Shown: positions 54,244 through 64,000 of the stretch, one piece after another
Numbering within the stretch: position 1 is the stretch's first letter
Layout of the letters: each line of letters opens with the position of its first letter
Origin: Blastobasis lacticolella
Lineage: Eukaryota > Arthropoda > Insecta > Lepidoptera > Blastobasidae
Direction: 5' to 3'
DNA: 64,000 nt
Assembly: GCA_905147135.1 (NCBI GenBank)
Contig: LR990048.1
Span: forward strand, 14,492,563-14,556,562
Program-made: the position numbers and the translations under genes
The notes under the pieces: generated by a model
Seen by the model: the letters and a program-made list of their open reading frames with translations, nothing else
The model's database searches: none
Told to the model about the DNA's origin: nothing

Positions 54244-55005
54244 GTGGAAGGTAGTGCCTGAAAGCAATGATTTGAAGCTGAACGTCGGTACAGAGTACAT
54301 CTATCTATTTCATAAGTTTATTAAAGGAAACAAATCTATCAATATATATTGCTTTCAATTGAAATACCTCGTAATCGCGATACACGACTCCGTCTTCTGC
54401 AGCCTAGGCCAAATAGCGGAGCTCACGGCAGACAGCTAGCTACATGCCAATGTAATGAAAAAGCTGCAGTGGAGGTGCGGCGTTACGCGACTTGACCGAG
54501 TACGTAACGAATATATTCGTGGCAGCCTTGGCGAAGAGATATTGCGAATAAATTGGCTTGCCTGCGTTGGTCACGTGCTGCGTCATCATCATCATCCGGC
54601 CCATAACAGTCCACTGCAGGACTTAGGACCTCTCCAACGAACGGTAAGGTTATTGCCATAATTTCCAAGCTTAGCAGACGTGTTGAAGACCGCGTTCTTA
54701 TGAATATAACATAGGAAAAAGCTCTTGCCCATTTTCCAGCCTACGGAGACTCTAGGTATATCTTTTGTTTCGAAAACACTAGTCGCCTTGTACGACACCC
54801 ACGAGTGTAAAGGATTGATTGATGTAATCCCTAGTATTCCCCAGGTATACGTGGGAAAAATGTACCTAAGTCTGACGGTATAAGGATCCCGCGGAATGAC
54901 CAAGAAGCCCTGGATTGACATCGCTGAGCCCAATGCAAAAGCCAACGGCTTACGACGCGAGGATACTGAAAACCGGTCGAAGTAGAAGAGGACGAGCGGC
55001 GTAGT
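54244..55005 (+). pseudogene. Decayed RTE LINE split by an R element
   Basis: Traces of the same protein as 25637: 'DLKLNVGTEYI' (54272-54304), 'LQWRCGVTRLDRVRNEYIRG' (54461-54520), 'GHVLR' (54571-54585). After the R insertion come 'TKKPWIDIAEPNAKANGL' (54898 onward) and a stop. Multiple stops and indels show it is much older than the 25.6 kb copy. Confidence 0.8.
54586..54817 (-). mobile_element. R element inside the RTE relic
   Basis: 'catcatcatcatccggccca' to 'tacgacacccacgagtgtaa'. It interrupts the RTE coding relic right after GHVLR. No clean target duplication was seen. Confidence 0.8.
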
Positions 55006-56124
55006 CCACTGGCTCTCTCATTACTTTAATTCAAATAATTTATCGAATATTCCAAACTCCACCAACCAATTCATTCCTTACGAATAACGTACACGAGCTG
55101 CAACTTGTAACGGTGATGTAAACACGTCTCCGATCCCGGCCGGGGTCGCATAGAACGCATTTGTCAAACCGTGTCCAAGCTAGAACAGTTCTATTAAAGT
55201 TTCGACGAACCTCCGAAGCTAGTGTCCGCCGCAGCCGCAAAGTTGTGTTTCTCAGACACTAATGCCGTTGCCAAAACACGGAGTAACGTAGCCAGAATTT
55301 GTCACGGCAGCAGAAGTTTAAAGTTTACAACGGTACGTATATGCAGTTCGCATCGTACATTGGATCAGGAAGGTGTGGGAAGGGGCGTGAGATCGATATT
55401 GCATGGGGTTGACACAGATCCTTCCAAAGGCAACAACGGTTAGCTGCGTAGCGTGGGTAGTACAGTATTTAAAGCACATACTAAGTAACAATGTTTTCGA
55501 GTTTATTGTCATAGATCAGGCAGTTGTGGCTACGTTCACAACATTGACTGCTAGCTAAATACCTAAATGCGAAACCTATATCCCTATAAAATACGATCAT
55601 CTAGCAAACAGCAATAAGGGTAAACAACAAAAAATATAGCAAACAGAAGCAACAGAAATGACGTAAAAATATGATGTCAACGCCTCTACTCTACTCTACA
55701 AAACATAGCGTCATATTGCACAAAGGACTGCGTCAGGTGTCGTATCAAATCTACATTGTTATATCAAATACTGACTTCAATATTACCCGTTGTGCTCTGC
55801 ACCCAACCTGCACGGATTCGGATGTTCCTGCATGTCGGGTTCGAAATACGAGCGGGGTTGCACACATCGCGGACATCCGCGGGTCGGGGATGGACGCCGG
55901 ACGCATCCGTCGCTTTGTATTTAGGTCAGGCCGTCCTTACCCTGGATCACGATTCGCAGCCCGGGCAAGCATTCAGTGAGATATGTGAAACGAGTGAATG
56001 TGCATGTAATTCGATTGTGATTATTTGCGGTGCCTAACATGTGGTGCTCGGTTGGCTTTGTTTACTTGATGATTGTTAAATAAATTTATAATATTGTAAA
56101 GAGAAAAAGTTTGCACATTGCATA
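55006..56124. other. No gene recognised
   Basis: CpG-bearing stretches at 55100-55330 and 55840-55980. Frames up to 102 codons without known motifs. Confidence 0.35.
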
Positions 56125-56265
56125 GCATGCGACAAACAGGCATGCGGGCCACCTGATGGAAAGTGGTCACCACCGCCTATGGGCATCAGCAACACCAGGG
56201 TTTATTATACCTCTTGAACGATCCCATGTCATAGTCGAAAGGATACACTGTGGCTGGGAGCTCAT
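56125..56265 (-). mobile_element. CR1-type LINE tail
   Basis: 'aaacaggcatgcgggccacc', 'gtggtcaccaccgcctatgg', 'gcatcagcaacaccaggg' and 'atgtcatagtcgaaagg'. The minus strand retains a GVANV-like codon order. Confidence 0.68.
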
Positions 56266-56289
56266 TGTCATGTCATGACTCACGCAAAC

Positions 56290-56440
56290 TATTCCTCTTT
56301 ATAATATAAGGTATCTATATTATAGATCGGGATCAAAGGGTACTTTGATCCCGGAAAAATAATTGGATTCCGCAGTATTGTTAAATGTTACAGATATTCG
56401 AACTACACGCTTGTGAAAACAGCTGGGAACGGCTAGTGGT
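56290..56440 (+). mobile_element. H (Helitron-like) repeat, shortened
   Basis: 'ttgatcccggaaaaataat', 'tattcgaactacacgcttgt' and 'ctgggaacggctagtgg'. It ends in CTAG|T as expected for a Helitron CTRR terminus. Confidence 0.6.
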
Positions 56441-56790
56441 TGAATAAATTACTCTATTGTACTCTAATCAGTATGTGACCTTATTTGGCGACAGACTAGG
56501 TTAGTGAAGGTTCAGTTTACAGCAAGGTTAAATTTAAGGAAAGCTGTTGTTTGACTTGAATATTCTTATTAAGGTTTAACTTTATTTTTAGTATGATTGA
56601 TTTAACCCTTAAAATTTAGGTTTAGAGAACCATACAAAGTTAAATTGAAATTAAATAATAGTTAAATTATTAATGATTAGTAGATTATAACATTAAATAA
56701 AATTCAATTTAATAACCTAAGTAGGCACGCAATTAATTACTATTTTAAATTTTATTTACTAAAATAAATTTATCATAAAAACGCATCACT
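56441..56790. other. No feature recognised
   Basis: AT-rich with repeated 'ttaaattt' words. Confidence 0.35.
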
Positions 56791-57030
56791 GGAGCATGCT
56801 TGCTCAACCAAGGTTAAGCAACTCTCACAGAGTCCGGGAACTGGATGGTTGACCGTTTACTTTGAGGCTAGTCGAACTTTGCACCGCAACCAGCTCGAAA
56901 ATCGTTAGGTGTGCCTCCTAATAACGTTGGCGAAGCGAGGGTGGCAAAGGTCTTCCCCTGGAAGTGGGAACCCTGTGACTGGTTTAACTGTCTAGGGGGC
57001 CGATTGGCACCCCGGGACGGTATGATAAAA
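56791..57030 (+). mobile_element. S3: SINE with a 5S rRNA-like head
   Basis: 'aaggttaagcaactc' (56811 onward) resembles the 5S A-box region, and 'ggatggttgaccg' resembles the 5S C-box region. The two are separated by 23 nt, the same spacing as I recall in insect 5S rRNA, so RNA polymerase III could start here. The body 'ttggcgaagcgagggtggc', 'aaggtcttcccctgg' and 'ccgattggcaccccgggac' follows. A body fragment lies at 32780. 5S-derived SINEs (SINE3 class) are known in other animals. Confidence 0.6.
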
Positions 57031-58276
57031 TAACAATATAAAAAACATTCAGTCGACCGTGACGATTATATTGTAAAATAAAATTTATTTTTCTTGTTTA
57101 TTAGGTACAGACCCTATTAGATTATTATTTTAATAGGTCACGTTACAAAAACATCGCCTTATGCCTACCACCCAGACCCGGAAGTAGATAGTTAACTAAT
57201 TAGCAAAATGAAATGAAAACAATCCGAAAAGTTCCATTTAAATACCTCGAAATGCTTTTAAAAGTAACTTTTTTGTAACTCCGTCGAGTCGGTCAGTTAA
57301 AACCCCTTTTTACTCACCGACTGACTTTTTATTCGGCCCACAAACGGAAAAGAACAGAGAAGAGAGTGGAGCAAACCCTATTTATACCGGGGCACAAAAC
57401 CTCACTTGGAAAGGAATTAAACGGAGCCTTTGACTCGACGAGATTGGGAACGCTGCATCCGCTGACCGCCGGGCACGGCTGAGTGCAAAATAAAACCTAG
57501 AACGTTCTAGAATCTAGACCGCAATATTAATCCGCCTCCACCGCTGTGCATTGTGCGCTTGCTGCACCATTTAAATGTGGCTAGAGGTAAACAAGCAATT
57601 TTCATTCACTCCCAACAAATGGGAGTGATTTTTTATAACTTTCGAGCAGAGCGCTGAGTTTTTAAATGTGGATTTTTCATAAGGGGCATCTTCATTAATT
57701 TCAATTTTTATTTTTATTGTAGTGAGTAAAGAAATTATTTGATGCTTTTGTATTATTACTACAAAGCAATCTCCGAAGTATACTGATAAAAACAGGCATG
57801 ATCTAGAACCATTTTCGATAATTTATGTTAATTTAATTTATTGTGAATGCAGTTGGCGTTTCTTGGAGTTATATTTACCTTACTCTTTGATTGCATTTCC
57901 CCGGAATTGAATCTCGTTAAAATGTCGGTCGAAATTATTCCGTCGAATATTCGTTAGTATATTCTGTATCATTTGTAAAGCTGAATGTATTTAATTAATA
58001 CGTGAAAATACATTGAAAAATCGAAACGGCGCTTTATAACATTTTAATACAATGTTATAGAATGTATTATTAAAGAGGGTTCTAGATGGATGTCATGTGC
58101 GGCTTCCATGTCACTCCACTAACTAAAAACTACAATTTAATTATGAAATTACTTACATAGACTTCGATACAAAGTAATCGGACATCGGAATCTCTTAGCT
58201 AAGTTTTCTAGGGCGAATTCCGTGACTGAATACAAAAACGAAACAAGGACCAACAAATCACTTAATCGAAAATAAA
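57031..58276. other. No gene; one heat-shock-element match
   Basis: 57499-57513 'agaacgttctagaat' fits the three-unit nGAAnnTTCnnGAA consensus. A match this short can occur by chance in a window this size. No transcription unit is attached. Confidence 0.25.
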
Positions 58277-58400
58277 TAGAAGAATATATTGCATTAGTCG
58301 CTTTCCGTGTCTGTCTTATCCACTAACTTCTCCTAAAGCACGCAAAGGATTTTAATGTGGTTATCACTATCGTTAGATAATTTCTTGTAGGTTGCTGGTT
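58277..58400 (+). mobile_element. H repeat fragment
   Basis: 'gtcgctttccgtgtctgtct' and 'gcaaaggattttaatgtggt' match the start of the 'cttccc' subfamily. Confidence 0.5.
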
Positions 58401-58704
58401 TATAATAGATGTGTATGGAGTACATGCACATGGTTGCATGAAGCACTTCGTCTCTTTTTTGGTTTGCAACCGTAGGTGGATAAATAGGTAATTCATGAAT
58501 TACTCGATTGGTCGGAAGTCCTATAGGGTAACCCAAAAATAAATGAAGACAGTGTACGTACCTATTAATGCTTTAAAAAAACAGGTTACTTAACAACCGC
58601 CTAAAATTTTTACTAAGATTTGGCTTCTAGTGCTTTGTAGTAGATTTCATACATAGAATCAGTTCGCGTAACCTTACCACAAATATAAAAAAAAAACTCT
58701 CGTG

Positions 58705-58890
58705 TTTCATACCTGTTTACACTATAAGTACAAATTTTTGTTGTATCTAAGCGTTTTTGCGTCTAAACCGCTAAACGAATTTGTATAATTTGGTAAGAAG
58801 ATAGATGGTAACCTGGGAAGAACATACGTAACTTTTATTCCCAAAAACCATCAAATTTTACGCTTACAAAGGCACGGGCAAAAGCTCACA
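58705..58890 (+). mobile_element. H repeat
   Basis: 'gtctaaaccgctaaacgaat' to 'ttattcccaaaaacc' and 'aaaggcacgggcaaaagctc': the end region is recognisable though diverged. Confidence 0.5.
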
Positions 58891-59204
58891 TAAATGACTT
58901 CTGAAACACAAATTTCGAGATAAGCACAAGATAAATTGGCGAATTGTTAAACTTGAGATTTCTCAAGTCCAAATACTCAAACTATACTAAAAAAAATCTG
59001 AAATAAAATTAAACTAAAACCTAAGTAAGTTCTCAACTTGAAATTCTCAATTCCGAAACCGGCTGTTAAACAAATACAACTCGTACGAGTATACGCTGAA
59101 ATAAACAAACATCCAACAGTACTCATAGGAGCTTGAAATCAAGTTGTAGGCAACGCTGAGCGTGCCGCATTTATACAGCAGTATTTACCTGCAAATTTAG
59201 GCAT
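58891..59204. other. No feature recognised
   Basis: Nothing seen. Confidence 0.3.
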
Positions 59205-59376
59205 CTAAATTTGTAACTATGATCTAATCTGGACAGGTTACCCTGGTAGCAGGGTCACAGGGGTCAGATGATAGTCACTCCACTGTAATTACCTGATCGC
59301 CAAATCCTAGATCATGGTTAAGGCGGACCTCGGGCCCTCGTGCTCGAGAGCACAACCGGGACATTAACGCCAAGAT
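59205..59376 (+). mobile_element. S1 SINE, body and tail
   Basis: 'gtaactatgatctaatctgg' to 'gggacattaacgccaagatg', a near-consensus tail, and a head lost by truncation. Confidence 0.85.
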
Positions 59377-59894
59377 GATATATATACATATTTATCGAAA
59401 TTGTCGAAATAAATACGAGTAAGTAGGTACGGTATAGGTATACAAGCAAATCGTACCGTGGTAGGTAGCTGCCTATGTGACTTTAGCAGATTTCTATCTG
59501 AGTTTCCACGGAAAGGGGTTAAAGTATAATATTTCTTGCGCAAGGCTACACCCGCCACCGATACGGGTATAGAACGCTGATACGAGAGGATTCGGTACGC
59601 GACCAAAATGTGTGACCGATTGTTACATTTGGAGGTTTTATTTGATTTTCCGGTGTTTTCGTTTCTAGATTCCCATTATACGTACCAGCAAAAGTTCTAT
59701 TGGTTTAAATCGTTGCGCTATTAACAAACCGATAGGTATTTATAAACTCTTTATTGTACATTTACAGGACGTCTAATACTTAATTTTAGCTACTTAATAT
59801 TAGTTAGCAAGAACTTTTCCAGTTCTTATTGAATACTTTCTTAGTTTCAGGAAAATAATGTAAATAGGTACCTTTGCTAATCTTATATTTATAT
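59377..59894. other. No feature recognised
   Basis: An 80-codon minus-strand frame (59364-59606) has no known motif. Confidence 0.3.
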
Positions 59895-60155
59895 TACTTA
59901 TAAAGAGGTAATGTTTGTATGTTGATACCTATCTTTTTATAAGGCCATTATTTATAAATTTTCTATATTTAAAAATGAATAATTTGGTTGAATAAAAAAG
60001 GTTGTTTAAAATAATAACCTATAATGCAGTAGCCGGTAGGTACTTTTGTTGGTCCCGGAAAGGAAAAATAATATGGTCTCACGGAATAATTGCATGAATA
60101 ATTGCATAGAATTCGGAACTACGCTCGAATAAAAACCGCGGGCAACAGCTTTATT
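59895..60155 (+). mobile_element. H (Helitron-like) repeat
   Basis: 'aaagaggtaatgtttgtatg', 'ggtcccggaaaggaaaaata', 'gaattcggaactacgctcga' and 'accgcgggcaacagctttat'. Also an internal 'ataattgcat' duplication (60085-60110). Confidence 0.62.
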
Positions 60156-60739
60156 AGTAAATTCTACCATTAAAATCTCAAAGTAAATGTTCTCCCGCGA
60201 CCTTTTTTAAAATTTAATGACCGAACCTGACTCAACCCTAAATTCCTTACATTTTTCTTCATAACCCATCCGAGACCGTATTGTCCACGGTTTGCTTTCA
60301 ACCAGGGTTTCCCATTAATCTGCCACCTCGAACCATTAATTTTCAGCAATGCTTTGTCTAAAAATACAAAAAATTTCCTAATTGTTTTCTTTAAAGTAAA
60401 ACAAACACGGAATATCGTTAGTGATGTTGACAAAGACTATCAGATTAATAATATTAAAATAAGCGCTAATCTCATTGTCATCAAAATTTCATGGAATACT
60501 GAACGGTTTTAAAGTCAATTTTCATAATTTGTCTACGACGAAATAGTAATGTATGTGAACTAACCGAAATACTACGTTTGTGAACTAAATCAATTCTTAG
60601 CACCTATTAGTTCGTAGACTCCACGTCTTTCAGGTGAAAAAACGAACTGCAACCATAGACAAAAACTAAATTCATCCTATCCTACTAAATTGTAATCTCC
60701 TTCTCGCCACAACAACGAACACATTTTGATCACATTTAG
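60156..60739. other. No feature recognised
   Basis: An 87-codon minus-strand frame (60170-60433) has no known motif. Confidence 0.3.
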
Positions 60740-60872
60740 CAGTAATGAACCTTATAGACCAGATTAACACAGGCTATAATTTATTCTAAAATTCAGTGTG
60801 ATCCCCGCGGGAACAGCTCCGGACCGCAATAACCGAATTTTGCGCAGACAACGTCGCGTGCAAAAGCTAGTT
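60740..60872 (+). mobile_element. H repeat, 3' end
   Basis: 'acaggctataatttattcta', 'gatccccgcgggaacagc' and 'gcgcagacaacgtcgcgtgc', ending 'aaaagctag|t', the CTAG terminus. Confidence 0.6.
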
Positions 60873-60971
60873 GAACATTAAAAATAAGAGTTTTTTAAGG
60901 TTCCGATAAATATTTTCTAATACCATGCAATAACTTTAGATGGTAAAATGTGTTCCTTATATGAAGGTTTA

Positions 60972-61131
60972 GGTGCAACATGGATTTCTTCAAGATAGGG
61001 GTTAAAAGGTTTTTACGAGGTCGGCAATGCGTGGGTGATGCCCCTGGTATTGCAAACGTCCATAGGCTGCGGTGACTGCTTACCATCAGGCAGGCCGCAA
61101 GTTTGTTTGCCACCTTAGTGGTATAACAAAA
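60972..61131 (+). mobile_element. CR1-type LINE C-terminus and tail
   Basis: 'MDFFKIGVKRFLRGRQ' then 'APGIANVHRLR' and stop, tail 'cttaccatcaggcaggcc', 'gtttgccaccttagtggta' and A5. Intact frame over its remaining length. Confidence 0.78.
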
Positions 61132-61794
61132 ATGTAGTTACCTACCTCATATCTTCATCTAACAATAAGCCTGGTACTTACCTATATACTTTTGTAGTTG
61201 TTGATCCCAATTCCGAAATTATTTAGCATTGTAATTGGCCCACCGGCTACCCGTGATAACCATAAACTTTGTTACTGCAGGGTTAATAGAAGAGAGTTAT
61301 TTTTGGCCCATGGCATTTTGGATTGTACATACCTAGATAGTTGTTTATACATTAGTTGATTAGATACTGCACATTAACTGGAATTAGGAAGGTAGTTCTC
61401 TACCAGATCCAGAGGCGTAGGCCGGTTAGAAGTAGGCATAATCGACTTTCACGAAAATATAGGTCGTCGAACAGACGAATGTTTAGTTGGAATAATATTC
61501 ATCGCGTGGGGGCCACCCTACGCTGTTACTACGATACGTGGTTGCTACCGGAAAATCTTTCGTCCGTTGCGAGCTATGTGGCCTGTTGTTGCCATTTCAC
61601 TTTTGCTATTATTTAAAAGTTTGTCGGTGGTTTCAGTTCTGCTACGAATAAAATTATTCCTAAACCAGTACCAAATTCGCACGCTGGGTGACTTTGAGCC
61701 TTCTAATGTAGCATTAGTAAGGCACGGTTGCCTATGTTAGCTGTGCCACAGGTTAGAAAAAGTTACTAAGTGCTGTGTCGTCTTAGCAGCTGTA
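61132..61794. other. No feature recognised
   Basis: Nothing beyond an 86-codon frame (61356-61616) without known motif. Confidence 0.3.
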
Positions 61795-62130
61795 ACTCAT
61801 CATCACAGCTCGTTACCGTCCACTGCAGGACTTAGGGCCTCTCCCACGAAAGGGGAGGTTATTGCCATAATCTGCACGCTTGTGTCGTGAATATAAACGC
61901 TGCTGCCCATTTTCCAGTCTACGGAGACTGTAGATATTTTGCCTCGAAAACATTAGTCGCCTTGAACGACACCAACGAGTGTAAGAGGTCGGTGCTATTC
62001 TACTCTGCCGGACGCCACACGGCTAGGATGGGTTTCCAAGGCTTTAATCCAGACTGGTAAGGAAGGGTTTTAATCCAGACTTTTTTAGTCGATGCTATCC
62101 TACTCTGCCGGACACCACACGCCCGATAGA
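61795..62130 (-). mobile_element. R element with 11-bp target duplication
   Basis: 'tagcagctgta' at 61784-61794 and 62131-62141. It includes a second start block ('ctactctgccggacaccaca') after an inserted pair of 'tttaatccagact' repeats (62040-62083), so its 5' end was duplicated. Confidence 0.83.
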
Positions 62131-62256
62131 TAGCAGCTGTAGATAGCGGTGAAGGAAGGAAATAATAAGGTGTGGCGCTTTTAGACACCGATTCTTCTAT
62201 AATAATAATAATATAAATTATAAATTTATTTATTCAAATAAAATTAAACAAAAATT

Positions 62257-62331
62257 CATCTGATTTTGTAACCATGATCCAATCTGGTCAGGTTCCCCTG
62301 GTAACAAGGTCACAGAGGTCAGATGTAAATG
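62257..62331 (+). mobile_element. S1 body scrap with flanking direct repeats
   Basis: 75 bp of S1 body ('aaccatgatccaatctggtc' to 'cacagaggtcagatg') between 16-bp copies of 'aaattaaacaaaaatt' (62241-62256, 62332-62347). It lacks the tail, so the direct repeats may mark a repair-mediated insertion rather than normal retroposition. Confidence 0.75.
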
Positions 62332-62349
62332 AAATTAAACAAAAATTAC

Positions 62350-63345
62350 AAGTTAATTAAAAATTAAACATACCTACTTATTGTAAATGGGTACAAATAA
62401 AATCAAGGCTACATATTTACAACTCTTGCACAAATAATAATAGGTACTTAATTCTAGTTATTGATAGTTTGGACACCTAAACTAAGTAAATGATTTACTT
62501 GTATCTTAGGCATCCAGGTTAGTCTTAGGTTTTAGGATTAGTAGGTCTAAATGATAGGTTAATTCTTACATGTATTTTATGAAACAATAAAGTGTTTAAA
62601 TTGTATGTATAGGTACAGTAGGATGAGATTTAAGTACTAAAACTTACATACTATGTTTATAGTTAACCAACAACTTCCAGTATTTTCTCTGTTTTCTCGT
62701 AGGACTTACCTTTTAACCAATCTATGATAGTTTATTTGCAATTAAATTTATTCATAAGGTGGATACGTAGGTTGCGATTTAATTTGTTATAAAGATAAGT
62801 GCCAAGGAAACAGAAAAACCTGTGAGAGTGCTGTGTGCGGAATAATTCATTGTTGCACTCCATGTCCGCACGTCTGTGGCTGGTTTCGGGATTGAAGGGC
62901 ACCAGGGAGTCTTTTTTTTATAACCGTTTGCAAAATGAATAATTGACGAACTGAAAGTACGTCACATTCATGTAGCAATTGGGTCGTCGGATAGCGGAAG
63001 GGTCGGAAAGTACTAACTTTTAAGATCTCTTTGTGCTCTTTCCAAGTCAATAATAGTTGTTTTATGTGTGCAACCCCATGTTGTAATGCAGTGTAGAAGT
63101 TAAGATTGGCACAGCGCAATTTAAACGGATCTTCGTAAAGCCTCATTGGCAGCATGTCTAAGGTTTTTGAAGACGTATATTAGTTTAGGCATTCTTGTAG
63201 TAAGGGCTTCGATATGCAACTTAAAATTTAAATGCTGGTCAATAATCACGCCTAGATATGTAAATATTCTATGGAAACAATTTCGTCGGCAAATCGAAGG
63301 TGAGAAAGGTTAACGAGACAGAAACTCGCTATTAACATTTATGCC
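62350..63345 (-). pseudogene. CR1/Jockey-group LINE relic: reverse transcriptase C-terminus and 3' UTR
   Basis: Minus strand, broken into several frames. In order: 'YLGVIIDQHLNFKLHIEAL' (near 63260-63200), 'EILKVSTFRPFRYPTTQLL' and 'CDVLSVRQLFILQTVIKK' (in the open frame 63155-62847), then 'CFLGTYLYNKLNRNLR' and 'IIDWLKGKSYEKTEKILEV' (to the stop at 62663). This is the post-catalytic region of a non-LTR reverse transcriptase. 62350-62660 is the AT-rich 3' UTR. Clade not certain. Confidence 0.78.
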
Positions 63346-63419
63346 GGAGCCTTTCTAGCCCTAGCTAGTAACAGTTTGCAAAAGTCATCCAATGGATCCC
63401 TGTCTCATGATCAAATTTC

Positions 63420-63710
63420 ACTACTCTTGGATCTGAGCCGACATGGTGGCATTTTTGTGGCACCTCTGGAGAGGCTGAAACCTAGCCAAGGTCACGATCG
63501 AATCGAAGGCTTTCTTATAGTTCAAAAACGCGATGGTTAGTGGCATAAGTATGAAGAGCAACCATCTGCGTGAGGTCTATAGTTGAAAAAGCATTTCGGT
63601 ACCCGCCTTGTTCGGAAAGCTGGAAGTTATCGAACCAGCGCGCGAGCGAGAGGTAATTCGTAATAACTCTTGAAAACAACTCACTAATAGGGTTCTTCTA
63701 AAAGGCCTTG
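63420..63710 (-). pseudogene. RTE-like reverse transcriptase fragment (inverted)
   Basis: Minus strand encodes 'LFSRVITNYLSLARWFDNFQ', 'LSEQGGYRNAFSTID' and, one frame over, 'AFLNYKKAFDSI' (63496-63531). This is motif A with the catalytic first Asp changed to Asn. 'LQRCHKNATMSAQIQ' follows. Frameshifts and stops make it dead. Confidence 0.72.
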
Positions 63711-63744
63711 TCTTCTAGAAGAACAACACCTCTATGACCTTATA

Positions 63745-63862
63745 AAGATCGTAGGGATCCGTGGATGCAGGAGCCAATTGTCAAAAGTCAATTGGTGTCA
63801 AAGATGTGGGAGATTCCCCATGTTCAACTGTAGCCGTCCTACGGCTGATATGATGATGATTT
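63745..63862 (+). mobile_element. RTE-type LINE 3' end
   Basis: 'ggatccgtggatgcagga', 'ggagattccccatgttcaac' and 'cgtcctacggctgatatgat', then (gat)n. This is the second RTE lineage, sense orientation, next to the inverted reverse-transcriptase piece. Confidence 0.68.
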
Positions 63863-64000
63863 CATTTCTTAATATCGACATAAAATATTGTAAGTCCAAT
63901 ATGTACGAAAAGTTTATATTCATATCTGAAAAATGGATGAGCACTGTAAATCAATAGTGCATTATCCAAACCAAGGAGAGCTTAACCATGGCCGCCTGGA
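63863..64000. other. Window end, no feature recognised
   Basis: Nothing seen before the edge. Confidence 0.3.

Noticed and set aside
54455..54661. 68-codon open frame as a host gene
   Set aside because: It is the RTE relic running into the (cat)n end of an inverted R element.
56791..56910. Genuine 5S rRNA gene
   Set aside because: Only the promoter-like blocks are similar; the rest does not match 5S and a SINE body follows.
57499..57513. Functional heat-shock promoter
   Set aside because: A 9-position consensus match is likely by chance in 64 kb, and no transcription unit is evident.
1..64000. Operons, ribosome binding sites, bacterial genes or phage
   Set aside because: No dense coding, and all recognised proteins are from animal retroelements.

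Overview
The window looks like intergenic or intronic DNA from an arthropod, most likely a moth or butterfly. It is AT-rich and built mostly of transposable-element debris. The lepidopteran reading rests on the repeats: RTE, Jockey/CR1 and Penelope-like retroelement pieces, tRNA-derived SINEs, and repeats with a 'gcgacttcgttcgcgt' end that I know from lepidopteran genomes. No host protein-coding gene could be identified. There is no rRNA or functional tRNA gene, no CRISPR and no prokaryotic gene organisation. Every recognisable protein similarity is to a transposon protein: RTE reverse transcriptase, Penelope GIY-YIG endonuclease, Jockey/CR1-type C-termini and a possible PIF/Harbinger relic.

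Family names used here are mine. S1 is a roughly 310-340 bp SINE with a tRNA-like head and an RTE-like 3' tail, in 21 fragments. S2 is a second tRNA-headed SINE whose tail carries 'tttggggctagatggcgctg', in 4 copies. S3 is a SINE with a 5S rRNA-like head (one copy plus one body fragment). R is a roughly 260-340 bp element ending in (gatgat)n, in 12 copies. H is a Helitron-like repeat. M elements are small inverted-repeat DNA elements (MITEs). 'CR1-type tail' means the LINE 3' end whose ORF finishes GIANVHRLR-stop or a variant.

Layout. 1-9.5 kb: R dimer, S1 copies including an inverted pair, a 38-bp inverted repeat spanning 4 kb, and LINE ends. 9.5-18.3 kb: H repeats, LINE ends, R and a TAA-flanked MITE. 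18.3-24.5 kb: the most nested stretch. It holds S2, an S1 split by a Harbinger-like MITE, a tandem duplication later hit by R, and a Penelope element inside a MITE. 25.6-26.6 kb: a 5'-truncated RTE LINE with clear target-site duplications, the best coding relic here. 27-31 kb: S2, H, a segmental duplication, a Jockey LINE end, and a second Penelope copy with a GIY-YIG ORF. 31-45 kb: S1, R, H, M and CR1-type pieces plus a possible Harbinger N-terminus. 45-57 kb: tandem repeats, MITEs, S1, an unassigned 165-codon ORF, a perfect hairpin, a decayed RTE split by R, and the 5S-headed SINE. 57-64 kb: H repeats, R, and two antisense reverse-transcriptase relics.

How the parts relate: the RTE LINE at 25.6 kb ends in the same roughly 60-bp tail as S1, so S1 probably borrows RTE machinery. 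R carries a tail resembling the 3' end of a second RTE lineage (12.3, 38.4 and 63.8 kb). The window therefore shows two likely host-and-parasite retroelement pairs. Duplicated target sites and nesting allow relative dating of several insertions. Boundaries not fixed by target-site duplications are approximate (about 10-30 bp).
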